NCBI RefSeq assembly: GCF_029211225.1
Contig: NZ_JARGEM010000002.1
Location: forward strand, 124,001-188,000
Direction of reading: 5' to 3'
Length of the DNA stretch: 64,000 nucleotides
Origin: Antiquaquibacter metalliresistens
GTDB lineage: Bacteria; Actinomycetota; Actinomycetes; Actinomycetales; Microbacteriaceae
The position numbers and the translations under genes are program-made. The notes under the pieces are model-generated. The model saw nothing but the letters and a program-made list of their open reading frames with translations. It did not search any database and had not been told where the DNA came from. Below are positions 52,095-60,977 of the stretch, piece by piece. How positions within the stretch are numbered: the first letter of the stretch is position 1; each line of letters begins with the position of its first letter.

Positions 52095-53387
52095 ATGGCC
52101 GGTTCACTGAACATCACGGCGGCAACCGTCGACCCGGCCCTGCTCGACCTGCCGTGGAACCTCCCGCTCGACGTGTGGCCGGAGGATTCGATCGCCACCC
52201 TGCCCAAGGGCATCTCGCGTCACCTCGTGCGCTTCGTGAACCTGAGTGGTTATGTCGTGGCGATCAAGGAGACCTCGGCGGAGCTCGCCCGGCGGGAGTA
52301 CGACACGCTTCGCGCGCTGCAGCGCCTCGATCTGCCCTGCGTCGAGCCGGTGGCCGTGATCACGAACCGCACGGATGACGCGGGCGAGCCGCTCGAGTCC
52401 GTGCTGGTCACCCGCCACCTGCGGTTCTCGCTGCCGTATCGGGCGGTGTACTCGCAGAGTCTGCGGCCGGAGACGGCCACCCGGCTCGTCGACGCGCTCG
52501 CGGTGCTGCTCGTGCGCCTGCACATCTCCGGCTTCTTCTGGGGCGACGTCTCGCTCTCCAACACCCTGTTCCGCCGCGATGCCGGGGCGTTCGCCGCCTA
52601 CCTCGTCGACGCCGAGACCGGCACGATCTACGACGGGCTCTCCGACGGACAGCGCGAGAACGACCTCGAGATCGGTCGCATCAACATCGCGGGCGAGCTG
52701 CTCGACCTGCAGGCCGGCGGCCGACTCGAGGAGCACATCGACCCGGTCGAGATCGCCAACGGCATCGTCGCCCGCTATCGCACGCTCTGGAAGGAGCTCA
52801 CCGGCTCCGAGGAGTTCGATCAGTCCGAGCGCTGGCGCATCAACCAGCGGGTCGAGCGCCTGAACGACCTCGGGTTCGACATCGAGGAGCTCGCCATCAA
52901 GACGGACGAGACCGGCACGCAGGTGCGCATCCAGCCGAAGGTGGTGGATGCCGGGCATCACTCACGACGCCTGCTGCGACTGACCGGACTCGACGCGCAG
53001 GAGAACCAGGCCCGGCGCCTGCTCAACGACCTGGACTCCTACCGCGCCGCGTTCGAGAAGCAGGACCTCGACGAGGAGGTCGTCGCCCACGAGTGGACCG
53101 CGCGAGTGTTCGAGCCCGTGATCCGCGCGATCCCGAAGGAGCTCAAGGGCAAGCTCGAACCCGCCGAGATCTTCCACCAGCTGCTCGATCACCGCTGGTA
53201 CCTCTCGCAGAACGAGCACCGCGACATCCCGCTCGCCGAGGCGGTGTCGAGCTACATCGACACGGTGCTGCGGCACCGGCGCGACGAGGCGACGATGATC
53301 AACCCGCCGACCGGCACGTTCACGGCACCGATCTCGGTCATCACCGCGCCGGAGCCCGAGGAAGACGACTGGCGCAGTAAGGTCTAG
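52095..53387 (+). CDS. DUF4032 protein with kinase-like motif
   Basis: 430 residues, AAGGAG upstream. The N-terminal half contains VVAIKETSAELARREYDTLR and LHISGFFWGDVSLSNTLF, resembling the Lys and the HxGDxxxxN catalytic loop of aminoglycoside/Rio-type kinases, with VDAETG at the usual metal-binding DxE/DFG place; His of the loop is Trp here. The C-terminal half (DUF4032, LKGKLEPAEIFHQLLDHRWY) is unassigned. Function unknown; possibly phosphorylates a small molecule or protein. Between the ATPase and MMPL genes. Confidence 0.8.
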   Translation: MAGSLNITAATVDPALLDLPWNLPLDVWPEDSIATLPKGISRHLVRFVNLSGYVVAIKETSAELARREYDTLRALQRLDLPCVEPVAVITNRTDDAGEPLESVLVTRHLRFSLPYRAVYSQSLRPETATRLVDALAVLLVRLHISGFFWGDVSLSNTLFRRDAGAFAAYLVDAETGTIYDGLSDGQRENDLEIGRINIAGELLDLQAGGRLEEHIDPVEIANGIVARYRTLWKELTGSEEFDQSERWRINQRVERLNDLGFDIEELAIKTDETGTQVRIQPKVVDAGHHSRRLLRLTGLDAQENQARRLLNDLDSYRAAFEKQDLDEEVVAHEWTARVFEPVIRAIPKELKGKLEPAEIFHQLLDHRWYLSQNEHRDIPLAEAVSSYIDTVLRHRRDEATMINPPTGTFTAPISVITAPEPEEDDWRSKV

Positions 53388-53390
53388 GCC

Positions 53391-55625
53391 GTGACCCCCA
53401 CGGAGCCGACCGGTGCCCTCGCGGCCACGAGTCGGCTCGCGGCGCGGCATCCGTTCGTCACGATCGCGGCCTGGGCCGTGGTGCTGGCGGTCTCGATCCT
53501 CACCGCGCTCTCCGGCATCGGGGGCGAGAGCCTCTTCGACCGGCTCGACAGCGCGGCGCCGACCGCACGTGGCGAGAGCACCGACGCCGACGACCTCCTG
53601 GCCGGCACCGGTGAGCAGGCGCAGTCCCTCTCGTTGGCCCTGGTCGGTGTGGACCCGACGGATGCCACGGCCATCGCCATCACCGCCGACCTCGCCGATC
53701 GCGTGGCCGCCCTCGACCATACCGAGCTGCTCGACCCGCTCGCGGCCCCGCGCCTGCCGGACGGCAGCCCGCTGCCGGCCCTCGCCCCGCTCTTCGCGGA
53801 GGACGGCGACGGGTTCCTCATCACCGGCACGGTCACGGGGGTGGATGGCGGCGCGCCCGACGAGGACGAGCGGGACGCACTGCAGACCGAGCTCGAGGCC
53901 ACAGCGACGCAGCTGCGCGAGGAGTTCCCGAACGCCACCGCGGAGGTCGGCGGCACCTCCCTGCTGGTGAGCTCGATCATCGCCATCTCCGAGCAGGACC
54001 TGCGGCGCGGCGAGTCCGTCGCGCTCCCGATCGCACTGCTGGTGATGCTCGTGGTGTTCGGCGGTTTCCTGGCGGCGGGCATCCCGCTCGTCGGCGCCGT
54101 CGTCTCCATCGTCGGCGGGCTCGGGGTGCTGTTCGGCTTCACCTTTGTCACCGACATCGACACGACCGTCGTCAACGTGGTCACCGCCGTCGGGCTGGGG
54201 CTGTCGATCGACTACGGCCTGCTGATGGTGAGCCGGTTCCGGGAGGAGTACCGGGCGGAGCTCGGGGCATCGTCCCCCTCCGTACACCGGGAGCACCTCA
54301 TCGAGGCGATCGCGCGCACCGCGGCGAGCGCGGGACGCACCGTCACCTACTCGGGTATCACCTTCGCGATCGCGTCGCTGAGCCTGCTCGCGTTCGAACC
54401 GCGCCTGATGCGCGCGGTCGGTCTCGGCGCGCTCGCGGTCACCGCGCTGGCGATCGCCTCCGCGATCACGCTCGTGCCCGCGCTGCTCGCGCTCGCCGGT
54501 CCGCGACTGGCGCGTCCCGGCGCGCTCACCCGCATCCCCGGTCTCGGGCGGGTGCTGAGCCGGTTCGGCGATGTGGCGCCCGCCGAGGGGTTCTTCTCCC
54601 GGCTCACGCGGCGTGTGCAGCGGCACCCCGCGCTCATCACCATCGCCTGCGCCGCGGTGCTCGTGCTGCTCGGCAGTCCCCTGGCGAGCCTGCGGCTGGC
54701 GAACACGAGCGTCGATGCGCTGCCGCAGAGCTCCACCCAGTACGCCTTCGTCGACACCCTGCGCGAGCACTTCCCGCAGGCCGCCTCGCCACGGGTGGCC
54801 CTCGTCACCGAGACCGAGGCGGATGCGGTCGCCTGGGCCGAGCAGGTGCAGTCGCTGCCCGCGGTGCAGTCCGTCGCTCCCCCGGTGGCGGCCGGGGACG
54901 GCTGGCGGGTGAACGTGCGGGTCGACCCGGCCGACGGCATCCCGCTCGTGGAGCGGATCCGGGCCGAGCGCCCGGACTTCCCGGCCTGGGTGACCGGCAC
55001 GGATGCCCGTACCCTCGATCTCTCGCAGGCGCTCCTGCGCGGGGTGCCGCTCGCCGTGCTCATCGTCGCCCTCGGCACGTTCGTGCTGCTGTTTCTGATG
55101 ACCGGGAGCGTGGTCATCCCGATCAAGGCGCTCATTGCGAGCGCGCTCTCGCTCGGCGCCTCGATCGGCGTGCTCGTCTGGGGCTTCGAGCAGGGCAACT
55201 TCGCCGGGATGATGGGGTTCAACGCCGCCGACGTGCACGGTGTCGACGTGCTCGTGCTGGTGCTCACGTTCGCGTTCGGCTTCGGGCTCGCGATGGACTA
55301 CGAGCTGTTCATCCTCTCCCGCGTGAAGGAGCTCAAAGACGCCGGAGCCAGCGACGAGGAGGCCATCGCGCTGGGCCTGCAGCGCTCCGGCCGCATCATC
55401 TCCTCCGCCGCGCTCATCATCATCGTCGTCTTCGCCGGCTTCGCCACCGGCGACCTCATGGTGATCAAGCAGCTGGGCACCGCCCTCGCGGTCGCCGTGC
55501 TGCTCGACGCCACCCTCGTACGCTGCCTGCTGGTGCCGGCCCTGATGACGTGGCAGCGCCGCATCATGTGGTGGTCACCACGCTGGATGAAGCGGCTGCA
55601 CGCCCGCTTCGCGCTGACGGACTAG
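53391..55625 (+). CDS. MMPL/RND-family membrane transporter
   Basis: 744 residues from GTG, three bases after the DUF4032 stop. About twelve membrane helices in two halves, each with a large extracytoplasmic loop; conserved GLGLSIDYGLLMVSRFREEY in helix 4 and AFGFGLAMDYELFILSRVKE in helix 10, each with the Asp-Tyr proton-relay pair. Exports lipids or hydrophobic compounds by proton antiport. Probably cotranscribed with DUF4032, whose link to it is unexplained. Confidence 0.9.
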   Translation: MTPTEPTGALAATSRLAARHPFVTIAAWAVVLAVSILTALSGIGGESLFDRLDSAAPTARGESTDADDLLAGTGEQAQSLSLALVGVDPTDATAIAITADLADRVAALDHTELLDPLAAPRLPDGSPLPALAPLFAEDGDGFLITGTVTGVDGGAPDEDERDALQTELEATATQLREEFPNATAEVGGTSLLVSSIIAISEQDLRRGESVALPIALLVMLVVFGGFLAAGIPLVGAVVSIVGGLGVLFGFTFVTDIDTTVVNVVTAVGLGLSIDYGLLMVSRFREEYRAELGASSPSVHREHLIEAIARTAASAGRTVTYSGITFAIASLSLLAFEPRLMRAVGLGALAVTALAIASAITLVPALLALAGPRLARPGALTRIPGLGRVLSRFGDVAPAEGFFSRLTRRVQRHPALITIACAAVLVLLGSPLASLRLANTSVDALPQSSTQYAFVDTLREHFPQAASPRVALVTETEADAVAWAEQVQSLPAVQSVAPPVAAGDGWRVNVRVDPADGIPLVERIRAERPDFPAWVTGTDARTLDLSQALLRGVPLAVLIVALGTFVLLFLMTGSVVIPIKALIASALSLGASIGVLVWGFEQGNFAGMMGFNAADVHGVDVLVLVLTFAFGFGLAMDYELFILSRVKELKDAGASDEEAIALGLQRSGRIISSAALIIIVVFAGFATGDLMVIKQLGTALAVAVLLDATLVRCLLVPALMTWQRRIMWWSPRWMKRLHARFALTD

Positions 55626-55650
55626 GCAGCGTCGCTCGCCACCTCGCATC

Positions 55651-55742
55651 ATTCAGGAGGCTCTGTGGTGGGTGTGGCTGACGTGGGTGCGGCAGACCAC
55701 GCAACGCGCCGATTCACCCTCCGGTCACACGAGCTCCTGAAT
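55651..55742. repeat. 92-base element with ATTCAGGAG/CTCCTGAAT ends (copy A)
   Basis: Nine-base perfect terminal inverted repeats at the outer edges of a 92-base GC-rich segment downstream of the DUF559 gene. Read inward, its first 40 bases resemble the reverse complement of copy B (GGAGG, T, TG, GG, GGTG pattern). No coding potential. Confidence 0.7.
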
Positions 55743-55774
55743 GTTGCCAGGCGGCGGGGGATGAGGGGGCGCGT

Positions 55775-56656
55775 TCAGCGCTGCGCCAGCGCCGCGAGCA
55801 CCACCCGCTCGCACCAGGCCCAATCGGACGCCACGCGCAGATAGCTCAAGCGGATGACGGTGTAACCGCGTGCCACGAGTTCGGCGTCCCGCCGTCGGTC
55901 CTCCTCGAACGCGTCGGGATCCTGGTGATAGGTGCGGCCGTCGACCTCGACCACCAGCCACCCGTCGATGACCATGTCGACGCGTCCGGCGCCGGAGACC
56001 TCGGCCTGCTGCACGATCGAGAGCCCGAGGCGCCGCAGCCGACGACAGGCCAGGGACTCGATTCCGGATTCCGCGCCGACCGTCGCGAGCGCGGCAAGGC
56101 GACGCGAGCGAGCAGGCTCGCGCGCGAACATCCCGAGCAATACCGGTCGGGTGATGTGCAGCTTGGTCAGCGCGGAGTCCAGACAGGCGAGTGCGGTCTC
56201 CTGGTCGCACCATCGCACCGTCTGCCGAAGCGCGGTGGCGAGATCCACGCGCCAGCATTCAGGACCGAGTTCCGGCACCGCGCCGTCGCGCATCCAGTGC
56301 AGGCGGATGCGCGCGCGGGGCCGGTCAGACCAGACCGAGGTCGTGAAGCTCGGCGGCACCGCCGTGCGCAACCGCGACGAATGATCACCGACCACGACGT
56401 GGATGATGCGCGAGAAGCCACCCCAGAGGCCGTAGCTCTGTGCGGCGGTCGGACCGGCGAGCCGACCGCCGACCCGTGCGGCCACGACGGCGGCGTGCGA
56501 CGTCTCCGGTACGACGTACCGAGCCTGCCGCACCCGTCGCACGGATCCGTTGCGAACGGCACGGGTGATCGCGTAGCCGTCGATCCCTGCCGCGATCAGC
56601 TGCTGCCGGGTCGCGACCCCACCGACACTTCTGACCACCGAGGCCGGGTCTCGCAT
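55775..56656 (-). CDS. AbiEi-like N-domain plus DUF559 endonuclease-like protein
   Basis: 293 residues from the ATG giving MRDPASVVRSVGGVATRQQL. The N-terminal AbiEi-type winged helix (1-60) is followed by a central domain (IIHVVVGDHSSRLR; RARIRLHWMRDGA) and a C-terminal DUF559 domain of the PD-(D/E)XK/Vsr type (GRVDMVIDGWLVVEVDGRTYHQDP ... YTVIRLSYLRV): Asp in VDMVID, Glu-Val-Asp and the later residues form the expected nuclease core. Usually called an orphan type IV antitoxin-like protein. It is enclosed by two palindrome-ended elements. An upstream ATG at 56734 is possible. Confidence 0.82.
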   Translation of the reverse strand: MRDPASVVRSVGGVATRQQLIAAGIDGYAITRAVRNGSVRRVRQARYVVPETSHAAVVAARVGGRLAGPTAAQSYGLWGGFSRIIHVVVGDHSSRLRTAVPPSFTTSVWSDRPRARIRLHWMRDGAVPELGPECWRVDLATALRQTVRWCDQETALACLDSALTKLHITRPVLLGMFAREPARSRRLAALATVGAESGIESLACRRLRRLGLSIVQQAEVSGAGRVDMVIDGWLVVEVDGRTYHQDPDAFEEDRRRDAELVARGYTVIRLSYLRVASDWAWCERVVLAALAQR

Positions 56657-56741
56657 GCAGAGAGCATCGCGCCGAAGCAGGGTGCCGATGCGCCCGTGGG
56701 TCGGATCGGTGGATCCCCCGGGGCTGTGGAACACGGCCGTA

Positions 56742-56832
56742 ATTCAGGAGATCGCGTGGCCAGTGGTGCTCTCGGCGGCTCGTGAGGTCACTCGCGCCTC
56801 AACGACCCCACCAGCCTCACAACCTCCTGAAT
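56742..56832. repeat. 91-base element with ATTCAGGAG/CTCCTGAAT ends (copy B)
   Basis: Same nine-base terminal inverted repeats and nearly the same length as copy A, on the other side of the DUF559 gene (85 bases before the chosen start, 7 bases from the longer one). Non-coding. Followed directly by CCAAGGGGG repeats. Confidence 0.7.
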
Positions 56833-56835
56833 GAA

Positions 56836-56879
56836 GCCAAGGGGGCCAAGGGGGGCAATGGGGCCAAGGGGGCCAAGGC
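56836..56879. repeat. GCCAAGGGG short tandem repeats
   Basis: Five drifting copies of GCCAAGGGG(G) fill the space between element B and the stop of the E2 gene. Comparable purine-rich arrays follow the palindrome at 6393. Confidence 0.7.
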
Positions 56880-58136
56880 CTAGAGCAGCATCCCCAGGGG
56901 GTTCTCGATCAGGGCGACGAACGCCGCCATCCACTCGGCCGCGACCGCGCCGTCGATCACCCGGTGATCGGCGGAGAGCGTGACGGTCATGACCGTGCCG
57001 ACGGCGAGCTCGCCGTTCTCGACGACCGGCTGCTGCTTGGCCGCGCTGACCGCGAGGATGCCCGACTGCGGCGGGTTGAGGATCGCCGAGAACTCGTCGA
57101 CGCCGTACATGCCCAGGTTGGAGACCGAGAAGCTGCCGCCCTCGAGCTCGTGCTGCTGCAACCGACCGGCACGCGCGCGCTCCGCGAGATCGACGACCGA
57201 GGCCGCGACCGCGCCGAGCGAGAGCGAGTCGACGCCGCGCACCACCGGGGTGAGCAGCCCGCCGTCGATCGCGACGGCGACCGCGAGATCGACATGGTCG
57301 AACCGGCGGATGCCGTCGCCGAGCCAGATCGCGTTCGCCGCGGGCACGCGCATGAGCGCCCCCGCCACCGCCTTCAGCACGAAGTCGTTGACGGAGATCT
57401 TGCGCGGAGCGGTCTGGTTGATCTCCGCCCGCAATGCGAGCAGCTTGTCGACCCTGCAGTGCGCGGTGACGTAGAAGTGCGGCACCGTGGTCTTGCTCTC
57501 GGTGAGTCGGCGCGCGATCGCGCGACGCATCCCCGTCAGCGGCACATCGGTGTAGCCGCCCTCGGCCGGCGCTGCCGGCGCAGGTGCGGCCTTCGGCTGG
57601 GGTGCCGGTGCTGCCTCGAGGTCGCGGCGCACGATGCGGCCGCCCGGTCCGGTGCCGACGAGCTGCTCGAGCGCGATGCCGCGCTCGCGAGCCAGTCGCC
57701 GCACGATGGGGCTCGCGAAGTGACGACCGCCGCTCGCAGCGGCGGCGTCGGGTTCGGGTGCCGTCTCCGGCTCCGGCGCGGCGGGGGCCGCGGTGACGGT
57801 GGGCTCCGGCGCGGGGGCCGGAGAGGCGGCGGGGGGCTCGGCGGCGGCGCCGACACCCGCGGCGGCGAGGGCGGCGTCGAGCGCGTCATCCCCCTCCCCC
57901 GTGGCCAGGATGACGGCGATCGGCGCGCCGACCTCGATGTTCTTGCCCGGCTCGGCGAGCAGGCGCCCGACCGTGCCGCCGGTCTCGGCGGCGTACTCGA
58001 CCACGGCCTTCTCAGTCTCGATCTCGGCGAGCGGCTCACCGACTGCGATCGACGAACCGACCTCGGTGAGCCAAGTCTGGATGGCACCCTCGGTGGCCCC
58101 CGCGAGCGCGGCGGGCATGCGCACGACGGTGGCCAT
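56880..58136 (-). CDS. 2-oxoacid dehydrogenase E2 (dihydrolipoamide acyltransferase)
   Basis: 418 residues. Lipoyl domain (1-78) with the modified Lys in ETEKAVVEY; Pro/Ala/Glu linker; peripheral-subunit-binding domain (about 137-172, ASPIVRRLARERGIALEQLV); Pro/Ala linker; acyltransferase domain with catalytic His in SADHRVIDGAVAAEW. It takes the acyl group from E1 to CoA. Overlaps the E1 stop by one base (TGATG). No E3 gene nearby, so the general lipoamide dehydrogenase is presumably shared. Specific for which 2-oxoacid or acetoin is not clear. Confidence 0.92.
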   Translation of the reverse strand: MATVVRMPAALAGATEGAIQTWLTEVGSSIAVGEPLAEIETEKAVVEYAAETGGTVGRLLAEPGKNIEVGAPIAVILATGEGDDALDAALAAAGVGAAAEPPAASPAPAPEPTVTAAPAAPEPETAPEPDAAAASGGRHFASPIVRRLARERGIALEQLVGTGPGGRIVRRDLEAAPAPQPKAAPAPAAPAEGGYTDVPLTGMRRAIARRLTESKTTVPHFYVTAHCRVDKLLALRAEINQTAPRKISVNDFVLKAVAGALMRVPAANAIWLGDGIRRFDHVDLAVAVAIDGGLLTPVVRGVDSLSLGAVAASVVDLAERARAGRLQQHELEGGSFSVSNLGMYGVDEFSAILNPPQSGILAVSAAKQQPVVENGELAVGTVMTVTLSADHRVIDGAVAAEWMAAFVALIENPLGMLL

Positions 58137-60325
58137 CAGCGTGCTCCCATTCCGCGACGGATCGTCTCGATGCCGGCGACGACCTCCTCGGTGCGGGCGA
58201 TCGCCGCACGCTCGAGCACCTTGGAGATGCTCGGGGATGCCTCCCCTCCCGAGACGCGCTCGATCGGCTGGTCGAGCCAGTCGAAGTAGCGCCGCTGGAT
58301 CTCGTCGGCGAGCCAGCCGCCGTAGGAGGTGCCGCGTGCACCCTGTTCGACGATGAGCACGGCGTTGGTCTTCTTGATGGACTCGCCGATGGTGTCCCAG
58401 TCGATCGAGGCGCGGTCGAGCCAGCGCAGGTCGATGAGGTCGGCGGAGACGCCGGTCTGGTCGATCGCCTCGATGGAATGCGCAACCATCGAGAGGTAGC
58501 TGATGATCGTCACGTCGTCGCCCGTGCGGCGCAGCGCCGCCTTGCCGGGCGGCAGGATGTAGTCGAGGTCGCCGGCCGGCACCCTGTCGGCCGTGTTGTA
58601 GAGGTCGACGTGCTCGATGACGAGCACCGGGTCGTCGAGCGCGAGGGCCGCGTTCATGAGTCCCACGTAGTCCGCAGCGGTCGAGGGCGCGACGATGCGC
58701 CACCCGGGCGCGGTCGCGAAGATGCCCGCGGGATCCATCAGGTGCTGGGAGCCGTAGCCCGAGCCCATCGCCACCTTGGTGCGCAGCACGAATGGCACCG
58801 GGTTGTCGCCACCGAACATGTGCCGCGCCTTGCCGACCTGGTTGAACACCTGGTCGGCGGCGACCCACATGAAGTCGGGATACATGAACTCGACCACGGG
58901 ACGGTAGCGGCCGTCGAGGGCGAGCCCGCCCGCGAGTCCGGTGAAGGCGTTCTCGCTGATCGGGGTGCCGAGCACGCGTTCCGGGCCGAACTTCTTGGCC
59001 AGGCCCTTGGTCGCGCCGTTCGTGCCGCCGGCGAGGCGGTGCACGTCCTCGCCCATCACGACGATGCGGTCGTCGACCTCCATGCGTCGCTCCATGACCC
59101 CGGCGACGGCGTCGACGAACTTCGTCTCGCGCCACTCGCCCGTGTGGTCCAGCGGGTCGGCCACGGTCAGGCTCGCCAGCTCGCTGCCGTCCCCGCGCAC
59201 GCCGACGTTGACGAATCCGGGGTCGGGCCACAGGTCCGGCCGGATGCGACGCTTGCCCTGCTGGTCGGGATCGGCTTCGAGCAGCTCGGCGATGGCCGCG
59301 GTCATCGCCGCCTGCGCTCGGGCGCGCAACGCCGCGACGCCGGCCTCGTCGATCAGACCGAGCTTGATCATCTCGCGCGCCATGCGGTCGAGGGGGTCGC
59401 GGGCACGCCACGCTGCCTCCTCCTCCTTGGTGCGGTAGCCGAAGGCGCTGCCCGGGTACGGGCCGTTCTGGTGGAAGAAGCGGTAGACCTCGGCCTCGAC
59501 GACCGCGGGGCCCTGGCCGGAACGCATGTGCTCGGCGGCCTGTTCCATTGCGAGGTACACCGCGAGCGGGTCCATGCCATCGACGCGCCAGGCACGGATG
59601 CCGAAGCCCTGCGCCCGAACCGAGAACCGCGGATCGGCCGAGGCCTCGTCGGCCTTGGTCGAGACGGCATAGAGGTTGTTCTCGATGAAGAAGCACACGG
59701 GGAGCTTCCAGGTGGCGGCGAGGTTCATCGCCTCGAGCACCGAGCCGATCTGGGATGCGCCGTCGCCGAAGTAGTTGATCGTGAGGTCGGTGGCGCCCGA
59801 GTGCTTCTGCGCCCAGGCGTTGCCTGCCGCCATCGGTGCGCCACCGCCGACGATCGCGTTCGTGCCGAGCGCGCCCGCCTCGAACCACTGCAGGTGCATC
59901 GAGCCGCCGCGACCGCGGCAGTAGCCCTGGGCGAGACCGAGGATCTCGGCGAGGGTGCGCTGCAGCACCTCCTGCACATCGGCCGAGACGTCGGCGGCGG
60001 GATCGATCGCGCCGCCGGTGACGTGGTTGATGGCCTTGGCGAGGAACTGGTGGTGGCCGCGGTGCGAGCCGTTGACGGCATCCGTCGATCGCAGACCGAC
60101 GATGGAACCGACCGCACCGCCCTCCTGACCGATGCTGGAGTGGGCGGGGCCGTGCACGAGGCCCTCGCCGGCGAGTTCGAGCACCGTCTCCTCGAACGCG
60201 CGGATCAGATGCAGCTGGGCGAGCATGGTGCCCAGCAGGGCGGGGTCGGCCGCTTTCCAGTCGGTGGCGGTGGTCGAGAGCTCGATCCACTCCACTCCGG
60301 TTTCGAGACGTCGCTGTCGGGGCAT
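58136..60325 (-). CDS. 2-oxoacid dehydrogenase E1, fused alpha and beta subunits
   Basis: 729 residues, twice the alpha length: alpha part (about 1-350) with the thiamine diphosphate motif starting GDGASQIGSVLEAMNLAA and ending NN, and HSSIGQEGGAVGS; beta part (about 400-729) with VMGEDVHRLAGGTNGATKGL, PISENAFTGLAGGLALDGRY and SYGGWLADEIQ. Single-chain E1s occur in acetoin- and branched-chain-type complexes. The ATG at 60325 is chosen; the frame upstream crosses the operator region. Operon with E2, divergent from VOC-GntR-aldehyde dehydrogenase genes. Confidence 0.9.
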   Translation of the reverse strand: MPRQRRLETGVEWIELSTTATDWKAADPALLGTMLAQLHLIRAFEETVLELAGEGLVHGPAHSSIGQEGGAVGSIVGLRSTDAVNGSHRGHHQFLAKAINHVTGGAIDPAADVSADVQEVLQRTLAEILGLAQGYCRGRGGSMHLQWFEAGALGTNAIVGGGAPMAAGNAWAQKHSGATDLTINYFGDGASQIGSVLEAMNLAATWKLPVCFFIENNLYAVSTKADEASADPRFSVRAQGFGIRAWRVDGMDPLAVYLAMEQAAEHMRSGQGPAVVEAEVYRFFHQNGPYPGSAFGYRTKEEEAAWRARDPLDRMAREMIKLGLIDEAGVAALRARAQAAMTAAIAELLEADPDQQGKRRIRPDLWPDPGFVNVGVRGDGSELASLTVADPLDHTGEWRETKFVDAVAGVMERRMEVDDRIVVMGEDVHRLAGGTNGATKGLAKKFGPERVLGTPISENAFTGLAGGLALDGRYRPVVEFMYPDFMWVAADQVFNQVGKARHMFGGDNPVPFVLRTKVAMGSGYGSQHLMDPAGIFATAPGWRIVAPSTAADYVGLMNAALALDDPVLVIEHVDLYNTADRVPAGDLDYILPPGKAALRRTGDDVTIISYLSMVAHSIEAIDQTGVSADLIDLRWLDRASIDWDTIGESIKKTNAVLIVEQGARGTSYGGWLADEIQRRYFDWLDQPIERVSGGEASPSISKVLERAAIARTEEVVAGIETIRRGMGAR

Positions 60326-60346
60326 GGCAGTACGGTACCCCAGGAT

Positions 60347-60359
60347 TGTTTCCAATTCA
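60347..60359. promoter_or_regulatory. Candidate GntR operator, copy 1
   Basis: TGTTTCCAATTCA in the divergent region, 22 bases before the E1 start. It recurs as TGTATCCAATCA 62 bases away, near the VOC gene. The FCD-type GntR encoded close by is the likely binder. Confidence 0.45.
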
Positions 60360-60408
60360 ATGCTGTATTGCGAGATGCACTGGATTTTCCCGGCGCTCGG
60401 CGCCAGAA

Positions 60409-60420
60409 TGTATCCAATCA
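60409..60420. promoter_or_regulatory. Candidate GntR operator, copy 2
   Basis: TGTATCCAATCA, same orientation as copy 1, 25 bases before the VOC start. One copy per divergent promoter would let one regulator control both operons. Confidence 0.45.
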
Positions 60421-60444
60421 AGCTTCGAGTCGAAGGAGACGGTG

Positions 60445-60975
60445 ATGAGTGGACTGCCAGGCATGCGAGGCATCGACCACATCGGCATCACCGTGCCGGA
60501 TCTCGATGAGGCCGAGCGCTTTCTCGTCGACGTGCTCGGCGCCCAGCACATCTACACGCTCGGCCCGAAGCAGGCCGACGACGACTGGATGCAGGTGACG
60601 CTGGGCGTGCATCCGCGCACCGTGATCCGCGAGATCCGCTTCTACCGGCTCGGCAACGGCAGCAACATCGAGACCTTCAAGTACGAGGCCGCCGACGGCC
60701 AGGCGCCGCAACCGCGCAACAGCGACATCGGCGGTCATCACCTGGCGATCTACGTCGACGACATGGATGCCGCGATCGCGCACCTGCGCGCGCACGACGT
60801 CGAGATCATGGGTGAGCCCACCGCCAGTGCGGGGCCAGCGGCGGGCCAGCGCTGGCTGTACTTCCGCAGCCCGTGGGGCATGCAGTTCGAGCTCGTGAGC
60901 TTCCCGGGCGGCAAAGCCTACGAATCGGGGGCCGAGGTCAAACTCTGGCACCCCGGGCATCCCGCAGAATGGTGA
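60445..60975 (+). CDS. VOC-superfamily (glyoxalase-like) protein
   Basis: 176 residues, AAGGAG before the ATG. Two paired modules with likely metal ligands His in GIDHIGITVPDLDEAERF, His in GGHHLAIYVDDMDAAIAHL and Glu in GMQFELVSFPGG. The family holds glyoxalases, epimerases and dioxygenases. First gene of the operon with the GntR regulator (start 3 bases after its stop), so it probably acts on the same substrate as the fused E1/E2 complex. Confidence 0.87.
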   Translation: MSGLPGMRGIDHIGITVPDLDEAERFLVDVLGAQHIYTLGPKQADDDWMQVTLGVHPRTVIREIRFYRLGNGSNIETFKYEAADGQAPQPRNSDIGGHHLAIYVDDMDAAIAHLRAHDVEIMGEPTASAGPAAGQRWLYFRSPWGMQFELVSFPGGKAYESGAEVKLWHPGHPAEW

Positions 60976-60977
60976 CC

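Noticed and set aside
55775-56656. Type IV toxin-antitoxin pair (AbiEi/AbiEii)
   Set aside because: Only the AbiEi-like domain is present and no AbiEii nucleotidyltransferase gene adjoins either family member.
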